Source: G020353115 sp964389685
GTDB lineage: Bacteria; Bacteroidota; Bacteroidia; Bacteroidales; VadinHA17
Direction: 5' to 3'
DNA length: 19,590 nt
Assembly: GCA_964389685.1 (NCBI GenBank)
Contig: CAYMFM010000077.1
Span: 1 to 19,590 of the forward strand
Shown: piece after piece, positions 1-7,419 of the stretch
Position numbering within the stretch: position 1 is the first letter of the stretch
How the letters are laid out: each line of letters starts with the position of its first letter
Program-made: the position numbers and the translations under genes
The notes under the pieces: model-generated
Told to the model about the DNA's origin: nothing
The model's database searches: none
What the model saw: the letters and a program-made list of their open reading frames with translations, nothing else

Positions 1-27
1 TATTTTTAGGCAATTAACCTTTTTCAG

Positions 28-471
28 ATGCCCAGTTTTGTAATCACACAGAAATGCGATGGGTGCAAGGCACTCGATCGTACTGCCTGTCAGTACATTT
101 GCCCGAATGATCTGATGGTCCTGGACAGGGAGACAGGGAAAGCGTACAACCGAGCACCGGAAATGTGTTGGGAATGTTACAATTGTGTTAAGATCTGTCC
201 CACTCAGGCTATTGAAGTGAGGGGATATGCTGATTTCATGCCGCTTGGTGCTGTTGTACAGCCGATGCGCAGTTCCGATGCGATTATTTGGACCGTGAAG
301 TTCCGGGACGGGCAGATCAGCAGGTTCCGGTTTCCGATACGAACAAAACCGGAAGGGAGTATACAACCCGATGCCGGATTCAATACCGGTACTTCCGATT
401 TAAAAAGCCCGTTACTGCGGACTGAACCGGACTCAACCGGCATGTCTGACCTGGCAAAAATGGAGGAATGA
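28..471 (+). CDS. aprB: Adenylylsulfate (APS) reductase, beta subunit AprB
   Basis: This is the small iron-sulfur subunit of dissimilatory APS reductase, which carries electrons to or from the flavin of AprA in the cytoplasm. Two ferredoxin-type [4Fe-4S] motifs are visible: C10/C13/C21/C25, with the long x7 spacing typical of AprB, and C47/C50/C53/C57 in a CWECYNCVKICP context. A segment rich in aromatic and basic residues follows (around residues 65-110, including RGYADFMPLGA and FPIRTKPEGSI). This matches the AprB tail that wraps around AprA. At 147 residues it is of normal family length. No strong Shine-Dalgarno site precedes the ATG, as is common in Bacteroidota. The stop codon overlaps the ATGATG start of aprA, so the two subunits are translationally coupled. 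Only 27 bases precede the gene, so any upstream sat gene or promoter is out of view. Identification is from motif and family recognition and is very secure given the adjacent aprA. Confidence 0.96.
   Translation: MPSFVITQKCDGCKALDRTACQYICPNDLMVLDRETGKAYNRAPEMCWECYNCVKICPTQAIEVRGYADFMPLGAVVQPMRSSDAIIWTVKFRDGQISRFRFPIRTKPEGSIQPDAGFNTGTSDLKSPLLRTEPDSTGMSDLAKMEE
462..466 (+). promoter_or_regulatory. Ribosome binding site of aprA
   Basis: GGAGG lies inside the last codons of aprB. It is 1 nt before the ATG at 468 and 4 nt before the ATG at 471. The spacing favours 471 as the real aprA start. The site is notable because most other genes in the window lack an obvious Shine-Dalgarno sequence. Confidence 0.6.
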
Positions 472-2360
472 TGGGAAAAGTTGATCACTATGAAACGGTT
501 GAAGTCAATACCGATCTGCTCATTCTCGGAGGGGGGATGGCAGCATGTGGTGCAGCTTATGAAGCTTCCCACTGGGCAAAACAACACAACCTGAAAGTAA
601 CCCTTGTTGATAAGGCTTCTATGGAACGAAGCGGTGCAGTTGCCATGGGATTATCCGCCATCAACCAGTACCTGGGATTAAAGGATGGCAAAAACAAACT
701 GGAGGATTATATAACCTATGTCAAGAATGATCTCATGGGGATTGCCAGGGATGATCTCGTGGCAAACATTGCCCGTCATGTCGATTCGTCGGTACACCTG
801 TTTGAACAATGGGGATTACCGATCTGGAAGGACGAGCAGGGAAGGTATGTAAATGAAGGAAGGTGGCAGATCATGATCAACGGTGAATCCTATAAACCCA
901 TCGTTGCCGAAGCAGCTAAAAATGCGCTGAACGAGCTTGGAGAGAACGGAATCTATTATGAACGAATATTTATTACCGATCCCTTACTGGATGGAAACCG
1001 GTGCATTGGTGCAACCGGATTCAGTGTTCGTGAGAACAAATTCTACGTTTTCAGAGCCAAAAGTGTGATTGCTGCTATGGGTGGTGCAGTACATGTATTC
1101 AAACCCCGGTCTGTCGGAGAAGGATTGGGCCGGTCGTGGTATCCACCATTCAATTCAGGAGCAAGCACCTACTTTACCATGAAAGCCGGTGCTGAGCTAA
1201 CCTGCCAGGAGATCCGCTTTGTGCCGGTCCGGTTCAAGGATGCCTACGGCCCGGTTGGTGCCTGGTTTTTACTGTTCAAATCGCGGGCAACCAATGCCCT
1301 TGGAGAAGACTACATGGAAACAAGGGCTGCGGAATTGCAGAACTGGTTGCCTTACGGGAATGTGAAGCCCACACCGGCTAACCTCCGTAATTACCTGATG
1401 ATGCTGGAAGTCGAAGATGGAAAACATCCGATCTACATGAGGACAGAGGAAGCCATCCAGAACATTGTCCGGGAGTCAGGGGATGAGAAAACGTCGAAAC
1501 GTACCCTGAAGAAGCTCGAAAATGAAGCATGGGAAGATTTTCTGGATATGACCATCAGCCAGGCACTGCTCTGGGCATCAACCAATGTTAAACCGGAAGA
1601 AAAACCCTCGGAAATCGCTGCCTGTGAACCCTATTTTATCGGCTCCCATTCGGGTGGTTCGGGTGCCTGGGTCAGCGGTCCGGAAGATATCGCCCCGCCG
1701 GATTACCGTTGGGGTTATCCGAACATGACCACCGTGCATGGTCTTTTTGCCGCAGGGGATGCATCGGGTGCTTCAAGCCATAAATTTTCCTCCGGTTCAT
1801 TTACCGAAGGAAGAATCGCCGGTAAGGCAGCCGTTTCATTCTGTGTTGATCATCCTGAGATGCCTGCTTCCCTTGAACAGAAAATCATCGAAATCAAAGA
1901 AGAAACGTTCAGACCACTTAATACCTTTGATCAACATAAAGAGTATACCAATGATCCGAATGTGAACCCCAACTTCATCAAACCACACATGTTTATGTTC
2001 AGGCTTCAAAAGATCATGGACGAGTATGCCGGGGGCGTATCAAACCTGTTCAGAACCTCCCGCCCCCTGCTTGAAAAAGGGCTTGATTTCCTGCAGTTTA
2101 TGAAGGAGGATGCAGAAAAACTGGCAGCAGCGGACAGCCATGAACTGATGCGTTGCTGGGAAAATATTCACCGCCTGTGGCAGGCAGAATCACACATCCG
2201 TACCATGTTGTTTCGTGAAGAAACCCGGTGGCCCGGATATTACTTCCGGACCGATTTCCCAAACATGGATGAAAAATGGCATTGCTTTGCAAATTGCCGG
2301 TGGGATCCTGAATCGGGGGAGTGGGAAATGATGAGGAAAGAGGTAATTGACCTGATATAG
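468..2360 (+). CDS. aprA: Adenylylsulfate (APS) reductase, alpha subunit AprA
   Basis: This is the FAD-containing catalytic subunit of APS reductase, which interconverts APS + 2 e- with sulfite + AMP in dissimilatory sulfate reduction or, in reverse, sulfur oxidation. It is 630 residues, a normal family length. It belongs to the fumarate reductase/succinate dehydrogenase flavoprotein fold. The N-terminal dinucleotide motif is LILGGGMAACGAA (19-30). AprA hallmarks are GRWQIMINGESYKPIVAEAA (131-150), FKPRSVGEG (211-219), VRFKDAYGPVGAW (254-266; R255 matches the substrate-site arginine), EPYFIGSHSGGSGAW (387-401; H394 is the likely active-site histidine), HKFSSGSFTEGR (438-449) and ETRWPGYYFR near the C-terminus. 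The loop before GRWQ (about 121-130) is short, resembling the Archaeoglobus form more than the longer Desulfovibrio form; this comparison is from memory. The start is either 468 (4-nt overlap with aprB) or 471, which fits the RBS better. It forms an operon with aprB and works with the Qmo complex encoded next door. Confidence 0.97.
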   Translation: MMGKVDHYETVEVNTDLLILGGGMAACGAAYEASHWAKQHNLKVTLVDKASMERSGAVAMGLSAINQYLGLKDGKNKLEDYITYVKNDLMGIARDDLVANIARHVDSSVHLFEQWGLPIWKDEQGRYVNEGRWQIMINGESYKPIVAEAAKNALNELGENGIYYERIFITDPLLDGNRCIGATGFSVRENKFYVFRAKSVIAAMGGAVHVFKPRSVGEGLGRSWYPPFNSGASTYFTMKAGAELTCQEIRFVPVRFKDAYGPVGAWFLLFKSRATNALGEDYMETRAAELQNWLPYGNVKPTPANLRNYLMMLEVEDGKHPIYMRTEEAIQNIVRESGDEKTSKRTLKKLENEAWEDFLDMTISQALLWASTNVKPEEKPSEIAACEPYFIGSHSGGSGAWVSGPEDIAPPDYRWGYPNMTTVHGLFAAGDASGASSHKFSSGSFTEGRIAGKAAVSFCVDHPEMPASLEQKIIEIKEETFRPLNTFDQHKEYTNDPNVNPNFIKPHMFMFRLQKIMDEYAGGVSNLFRTSRPLLEKGLDFLQFMKEDAEKLAAADSHELMRCWENIHRLWQAESHIRTMLFREETRWPGYYFRTDFPNMDEKWHCFANCRWDPESGEWEMMRKEVIDLI

Positions 2361-2578
2361 ACGTTATCAATGTGATGAGAAAATGTCATTTTGATTACGA
2401 TTAAAATAACAAATTACAATGATCAAATCACAAATAATAATCAAATTACAAATAGTAATGATTCAATAACATGCTTATTATGGGATTTGAAATTTGATAT
2501 TTGATATTTATTTGTCTTTTGGAACTTGAGATTTGGAATTTGAATGATTACAACTACTCCATCTGATCAGGAAAACCG
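2361..2578. repeat. AT-rich spacer with CAAAT / ATTTG inverted repeat array
   Basis: This 218-bp spacer separates aprA from qmoA and contains no gene. It holds five CAAAT motifs on the left (2410, 2424, 2431, 2442 and 2449) and six ATTTG motifs on the right (2485, 2492, 2499, 2510, 2531 and 2538). Together they form a long imperfect inverted repeat around roughly 2470-2480 that could fold into a hairpin in RNA or single-stranded DNA. Spacers of this look are familiar from Bacteroidota drafts (recollection, not a search). A weak Shine-Dalgarno (AGGA, 2568-2571) precedes the qmoA ATG. A promoter for qmoABC may lie here, but I could not identify a clear consensus. Confidence 0.6.
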
Positions 2579-3838
2579 ATGAGGGACAGGTATGACATCC
2601 TGGTTATAGGAGGCGGAATCAGTGGCATAACGGCAACGCTTGAGGCTGCTGAAACGGGATTCAGCGTGCTGCTTGTCGAAAAAGAGGCTTATCTCGGAGG
2701 AAAGGTGGCGGGCATGAACCAGTATTTTCCAAAACTTTGCCCTCCGTATTGCGGACTGGAAATCAATTTCAGGCGAATCCGTGAAAATACAAACATTGAT
2801 CTGCAGACCTCCACCATAGTCAGAACAGTTGAAGGTTCTGAAGGAGATTTTCAGGTGACACTCGAAACGTTACCAACCCATGTGAATGAGAATTGCACCT
2901 GCTGTGGCGAATGTGTGCTGGTTTGCCCGGTTGAAAGATCCGATCCATTCAACCTGGGGTTAAGCCAGACCAAAGCGATATACCTATCCCATGACCTGGC
3001 GTTTCCTTCACGGTTTACCATTGATCCCGTTGTTTGCCTGAAGGAGGAATGCGGGAAATGTGTTGATGCCTGTACATACCAGGCGATTGATCTGACTGAG
3101 AAATCCAATCAAATAACCGTCCACACCAGTGCCATTGTTGTTGCAACGGGCTGGAAATTATACGATGCAGCGAAACTGACCGACCTTAAATTTGGTGTTT
3201 ATCCCGATGTGATTACCAGCATGATGCTGGAGAGAATGGCTGCACCAAACGGGGCGTTTCATGGCAAGGTGGTCAGACCCTCGAATGGAGAAACTCCCGC
3301 GAATATTGCTTTCGTTCAATGTGCAGGATCAAGGGACGAAAATCACCTTCCCTACTGCTCGGGTATCTGTTGCTCAGCATCGATGAAACAGGCACTTTTT
3401 CTTGCAGAAAAATATCCGGAAGCAACGATCAGGATCTTTTATATCGACCTCCGTGTCATGGGAAGGAATGAAGATTTCCTGAACACGGTAGAGAACCACC
3501 CGGGTATTGAACTAATCAAAGGCAAAATTGCAGGAATAAAGCAATCTGAGAATGGAGAACATTTGATTCTTGAAGCTGAAAACATCATGTCGGGTAAGAA
3601 GGAGACAACACAGGCAGACCTGGTTGTTCTTGCCCTTGGTATTCAACCGAATCCAGTCGAATTGAAGGAGGTGATTTTTGATGAATCGGGTTTTATCTCT
3701 CCAGCTAATCTGATCCCCGGTTTTTATGCCGCCGGGTGTTGCAGAAACCCGATGGATGTGTCTATGTCAGTAAAAGATGCTACCGGAACAGCCTTGAAGG
3801 CAATACAATCGGTGGTGAAGACGAAAGTTGTACGATAG
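2579..3838 (+). CDS. qmoA: Quinone-interacting membrane-bound oxidoreductase subunit QmoA (HdrA-like flavoprotein)
   Basis: QmoA is a cytoplasmic HdrA-like FAD protein of the QmoABC complex, which is thought to pass electrons between menaquinol and APS reductase. It is 419 residues, the expected size (about 46 kDa). It shows an N-terminal FAD motif VIGGGISGITA (9-19) followed by EKEAYLGGK. A [4Fe-4S] motif CTCCGECVLVCP supplies C106/C109/C112/C116. A second cysteine set, C153-x4-C158-x2-C161-x3-C165, forms a ferredoxin-like cluster site with an unusual first spacing. The HdrA-type CAGSRD...YCSGICC segment (C248, C260, C264, C265) is present, and the second FAD-binding half follows (ADLVVLALG, 346-354). 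A weak SD (AGGA) lies 7 nt before the ATG. It sits 218 bp after aprA and 8 bp before the likely qmoB start. Related HdrA proteins share this fold, but the gene order and short length support QmoA. Confidence 0.93.
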   Translation: MRDRYDILVIGGGISGITATLEAAETGFSVLLVEKEAYLGGKVAGMNQYFPKLCPPYCGLEINFRRIRENTNIDLQTSTIVRTVEGSEGDFQVTLETLPTHVNENCTCCGECVLVCPVERSDPFNLGLSQTKAIYLSHDLAFPSRFTIDPVVCLKEECGKCVDACTYQAIDLTEKSNQITVHTSAIVVATGWKLYDAAKLTDLKFGVYPDVITSMMLERMAAPNGAFHGKVVRPSNGETPANIAFVQCAGSRDENHLPYCSGICCSASMKQALFLAEKYPEATIRIFYIDLRVMGRNEDFLNTVENHPGIELIKGKIAGIKQSENGEHLILEAENIMSGKKETTQADLVVLALGIQPNPVELKEVIFDESGFISPANLIPGFYAAGCCRNPMDVSMSVKDATGTALKAIQSVVKTKVVR

Positions 3839-3846
3839 TTCACACA

Positions 3847-5991
3847 GTGAATCAGGATATAAATAACAGGATTGGAGTTTTTTTGTGTACCGGTTGTTCG
3901 ATCGGTGACAGGCTGGATATTGATTCCCTGCGGGAAATCTGTTCCAGAGAGGAGCAGGTTGTTCTTTCAGAGGTACATCCCTTCCTGTGTCATGCCGACT
4001 GCTGCAAAGAAATTTCAGATGTCATAGCAGCGCATACACTGGATAAGCTGGTTATTGGCGCCTGTTCACCCAGGGTAAAGAGGAAAGAGCTGTTTTTTGA
4101 ATCCATTCATACGGAAAGGGTAAACCTGAGAGAACAGGTGGTATGGTGCCATTCTTCCGGGGATGAGGATACCCAGATGCTTGCTGAAGATTATATGAGG
4201 ATGGGGATTGCCAGGGCAAAAACAACAGGGATACCTGATCCTGAGATAAAACCCGACCTTACCACTGACATACTTGTTGTGGGTGGGGGTATTACGGGAA
4301 TGTCAGCAGCTATTGAAAGCGCCAAAGCCGGTTACCGTGTGTTCCTTGTGGAAAGAGAAGAAACGCTGGGTGGGAAAGCCGCATTACTTTATAAACAGAT
4401 TCCTGCTCAGCCACCCTATGATCAACTTGCAGAACCAATCGTTCATCAGATGATCAGCGAGACCGAGAGTGAACAGGGAATAGAAATATTCAGATCGACT
4501 ACGATTCAGAGCATATCTGGCCAACCGGGAGAGTTCGATATTTTGTTATCTGAAAAGGGGAGGATGAAACAGATCAAAGCTGCGAGCATCATCATGGCAA
4601 CCGGGTGGAAACCATACGATGCCACTCGGTTGAAGGAATATGCCTATGGGAAAAATCCCAATGTGATAACCAGCCATGAACTGGAAGATATGGTTGACGG
4701 ATCAACAATTCTAAGGCCATCCGATAAAAAACCAGTCCGGCGTGTTCTGTTTATCCAGTGTGCCGGTTCCCGCGACAGGAATCACCTCCCCTATTGTTCC
4801 ACCTATTGTTGCGGCACCTCGCTGAAACAGGCAAAATATTTCAGGGATATGAATCCCGATTCACAGGTATTTATAATATACCGGGATATCCGTGCCTATG
4901 GGACAATAGAGTATTTTTATAAAGAGGTGCAGAAGGATCAACACATTTTCATGACAAAAGGGGTTGTTTCCGGTGTAGCGATTGCAGGTGATGAGCTGGC
5001 TGTTGAGGTAAAAGAATCGCTTATTGATGACATCTTTTGTGTAAACGTCGATCTGGTGGTTCTTGCGACGGGAATGGTACCGAATGATGCTGAGGATCTT
5101 AACCTGACTTACCGGCTCGGGAAAGGGCTGCCTGGATTAAAGTATGATTTCCCCGACTCCCATTTTATCTGTTTCCCCTATGAAACCAGACGTACAGGAA
5201 TCTATGCTGCCGGAAATCTGCGTACCCCGGGATTTATCCCCATGTGTATGGAAGATGCTGCCGGTGCTGCGATGAAGGCCATACAATGTGCCGAATTGAC
5301 CAGGCAAGGAAAATCGGTTCACCCCCGCTCCGGAGACCGCAGTTACCCCGAATTGTTTATGCAGCGCTGTACCGACTGTAAACGATGTACTGAAGAGTGT
5401 CCTTTTGGTTCCTATGATGAAACAGAAAAAGGGACACCCCTGCCAAATCCGAACCGCTGCCGGCGATGCGGTATCTGTGTAGGTTCATGCCCCGAACGAA
5501 TCATCAATTTCCAGGACTTTTCCATCCATGCCATTTCCTCGATGATCAAAACCATTGAAGTACCCGATGAATTCGAAGAAAAACCAAGGGTGCTTGCTTT
5601 TGTCTGCGAAAACGATGCATATCCTGCATTCGATATGGCTGGAATACAGCGGCTTGAATACAGTGCATTTCTGCGGATCATTCCAGTCCGTTGCATCGGC
5701 TCAGTAAATCCTGTTTGGATTTCCGATGCCCTGTCAAAAGGATTTGACGGGATCCTTCTGATCGGATGCAAACCGGGAGAAAATTATCAATGCCACTATA
5801 TTCATGGGAGTGAACTGGTTGAAACACGGGGCGAAAATATCCGGGAGACGCTGAAGACCATGATGCTCGAACCGGAAAGGATACGTACAGAATTCCTGGA
5901 GATCAATGAATATTACCGGATACCGGATATTGTAAACGGTTTCCTGGAGGAAATAGAAACCATGGGGCCGAATCCGTTTAAAGGATTATGA
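3847..5991 (+). CDS. qmoB: Quinone-interacting membrane-bound oxidoreductase subunit QmoB (HdrA + MvhD-like)
   Basis: QmoB is the larger HdrA-like flavoprotein of the Qmo complex and probably the main contact to APS reductase. I chose the GTG at 3847, giving 714 residues. The reading frame is open back to an ATG at 3736, but that start would overlap qmoA by over 100 bp. The family N-terminus (GVFLCTGCSIGD) begins just after this GTG. Domain order: a cysteine-bearing N-terminal HdrA segment (CTGC, HADCC, GACSPR); FAD motif VVGGGITGMSAA near 145-156; CAGSRDRNHLPYC with the CC segment; two ferredoxin clusters at C508/C511/C514/C518 and C538/C541/C544/C548; and a C-terminal MvhD-like domain with several cysteines, including a GCKPGENYQCHY motif. 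In Hdr-Mvh systems MvhD mediates electron transfer between partners. It lies in the same operon as qmoA and qmoC, with spacers of 8 and 39 bp. The start codon is the main uncertainty. Confidence 0.93.
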   Translation: MNQDINNRIGVFLCTGCSIGDRLDIDSLREICSREEQVVLSEVHPFLCHADCCKEISDVIAAHTLDKLVIGACSPRVKRKELFFESIHTERVNLREQVVWCHSSGDEDTQMLAEDYMRMGIARAKTTGIPDPEIKPDLTTDILVVGGGITGMSAAIESAKAGYRVFLVEREETLGGKAALLYKQIPAQPPYDQLAEPIVHQMISETESEQGIEIFRSTTIQSISGQPGEFDILLSEKGRMKQIKAASIIMATGWKPYDATRLKEYAYGKNPNVITSHELEDMVDGSTILRPSDKKPVRRVLFIQCAGSRDRNHLPYCSTYCCGTSLKQAKYFRDMNPDSQVFIIYRDIRAYGTIEYFYKEVQKDQHIFMTKGVVSGVAIAGDELAVEVKESLIDDIFCVNVDLVVLATGMVPNDAEDLNLTYRLGKGLPGLKYDFPDSHFICFPYETRRTGIYAAGNLRTPGFIPMCMEDAAGAAMKAIQCAELTRQGKSVHPRSGDRSYPELFMQRCTDCKRCTEECPFGSYDETEKGTPLPNPNRCRRCGICVGSCPERIINFQDFSIHAISSMIKTIEVPDEFEEKPRVLAFVCENDAYPAFDMAGIQRLEYSAFLRIIPVRCIGSVNPVWISDALSKGFDGILLIGCKPGENYQCHYIHGSELVETRGENIRETLKTMMLEPERIRTEFLEINEYYRIPDIVNGFLEEIETMGPNPFKGL

Positions 5992-6030
5992 AATGTAATA
6001 CGGAGAATTACAACGAATTAGGTAAACAGA

Positions 6031-7328
6031 GTGAATAAAAAGATGCAGTTTATCGAGCCTGACACAAGTCTGATCGAGTATCTCAGGAGGGATTGCAACT
6101 CGGCTATTTCCACCTGCANNNNNNNNNNNNNNNNNNNNNNNNNNNNNNNNNNNNNNNNNNNNNNNNNNNNNNNNNNNNNNNNNNNNNNNNNNNNNNNNNN
6201 NNNNNNNNNNNNNNNNNNACAAGTCTGATCGAGTATCTCAGGAGGGATTGCAACTCGGCTATTTCCACCTGCATGCAGTGTGGTTCCTGCAGTGCCGTTT
6301 GTGAGCTTTCTCCGGAAGATAAGCCATTTCCGAGGAAAGAGATGATCTGGGCAAGCTGGGGGTTACGGGAGAAGATCCTGGGTGATCCGGACATCTGGTT
6401 ATGCCATCAGTGTGGCGACTGCACGGTAACCTGTCCGCGGGATGTACGGCCCGGAGATGTCATTGCCTCCCTGCGCAGCTACCATTATCTGTATTATGCC
6501 CGCCCCCGGTTTCTTGGAAAGTGGCTCCATTCTCCGAAATACCTTCCACTGATCATCTTTTTTCCTGCCCTGATCATTGCAGGGATCATTGCATTAGCCG
6601 CGAGCATCAAGGTACCTGAAGGACCGGTCAATTATTCAATTTTTTTCCCTCACCTGTGGCTGAATGTTTCTTTCTTCTCCTTTGTACTGGTATTCTATGG
6701 ATTTTTTGTTTCAGGGATCATGCAATTTCTCAGGGAGATGAATCAACGTGCTGGTCTTCCGGTTTCCTCGGGAGCTTTATGGAAAAATAGCTGGCAGGTT
6801 TTAAAAGAGATCCTGACACACCGGCATTTTCGCCAGTGCAACACCAACCGTTTCAGGTATACCGCTCATTTTTTAGTGTTCTGGGGATTCGTACTGCTGC
6901 TGGCAGTTACGCTTTTTGCCATCTTATCAACCCTCTTTTTCGAATATCCCCTCCCCTTTCTGAACCCGATCAAAATCGGAGGCAACCTGGGAGGAATGAT
7001 GCTGGTTACTGGGATTTCAATTATGGTATTTATACGGTTATTCAATCGCCGCAACCGTGCCGGTTCGAATTATTTCGACTGGTCATTCCTGATTACACTT
7101 TGGTTGTTAACTGTATCAGGCGGTCTGGTCGAAATGGCAAGGTTTATGAACTGGACGGCAGCATACCTGATCTATTTTATCCACCTGGTGCTTGTGTGGA
7201 TGGTCATCCTGTACGCACCGTATACAAAATTCGGACATTTTCTTTTCCGGACCGTAGCTCTTATTGCGGCGAAGCAAAGAGGCCGTCAGATTTTAAAAAA
7301 CAAGCCCCAACCGAGTAACGCTGTATGA
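6031..7328 (+). CDS. qmoC: Quinone-interacting membrane-bound oxidoreductase subunit QmoC (HdrC-like + cytochrome b), interrupted by an assembly gap
   Basis: QmoC anchors the Qmo complex in the cytoplasmic membrane. It combines an HdrC-like iron-sulfur domain with a heme b, quinone-reactive membrane domain. The gene starts at GTG 6031, runs into the 100-N gap, and continues in another frame after it. Removing 6119-6273 (the Ns plus one copy of the 55-bp duplicate) joins both parts into one open frame of 380 residues, the normal family length. In that reconstruction two [4Fe-4S] motifs lie at C29/C32/C35/C39 and C73/C76/C79/C83. After them come about six hydrophobic helices, starting near YLPLIIFFPALIIAG and ending near LIYFIHLVLVWMVILYAPY. 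Histidines that could bind heme (for example in YTAHFLVFWG and IYFIHLVLVW) lie in these helices. The N-terminal 88 bases and everything after 6219 are real sequence. The gene is almost certainly intact in the organism. Confidence 0.9.
6064..6118. repeat. 55-bp direct repeat, left copy (contig-end overlap)
   Basis: These 55 bases, ending at the first N, are identical to 6219-6273, which begin right after the last N. The duplication is an unmerged contig overlap inside qmoC, not a biological repeat. Fifty-five is also a common assembler k-mer size. Confidence 0.95.
6119..6218. other. Assembly gap (100 Ns) with overlapping contig ends
   Basis: This is a run of exactly 100 Ns, the conventional placeholder for a gap of unknown length. 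The identical 55 bp on both sides show that the true gap is zero or negative, and closing it restores the qmoC frame. No sequence is likely to be missing. Confidence 0.97.
6219..6273. repeat. 55-bp direct repeat, right copy (contig-end overlap)
   Basis: This is the second, identical copy of 6064-6118, directly after the Ns. It encodes residues from about T12 to C29 of QmoC. Only one copy is needed in the intact gene. Confidence 0.95.
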
Positions 7329-7419
7329 ACCATCGAATAGTGTTCAACCATATTCATACTATATTTATGATTGATTGCATATTGAAATACGTTTGGGACA
7401 GACATCACTTTTCCTTCAC

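Noticed and set aside
204..587. Antisense frame of 127 codons over aprB/aprA
   Set aside because: It overlaps two certain genes, has no recognisable domain, and is a typical shadow frame.
2410..2542. CRISPR-like array between aprA and qmoA
   Set aside because: The CAAAT/ATTTG units are only 5 bp, irregularly spaced and in inverted orientation, with no spacer-length periodicity and no cas genes.
3736..3846. Upstream ATG start for qmoB inside qmoA
   Set aside because: It would overlap qmoA by about 100 bp, and the added residues do not resemble a QmoB N-terminus, which begins right after the GTG at 3847.
6093..6228. Short reading frames across the N run, on both strands
   Set aside because: They exist only because Ns do not create stop codons; their ends lie inside qmoC in other frames.
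6064..6273. A true 55-bp tandem duplication or frameshifted qmoC
   Set aside because: The copies directly abut a conventional 100-N gap, and collapsing them restores a full-length in-frame QmoC.
7329..7419. Bidirectional terminator between qmoC and the convergent barrel gene
   Set aside because: I found no GC-rich stem followed by a T-run on either strand in these 91 bases.
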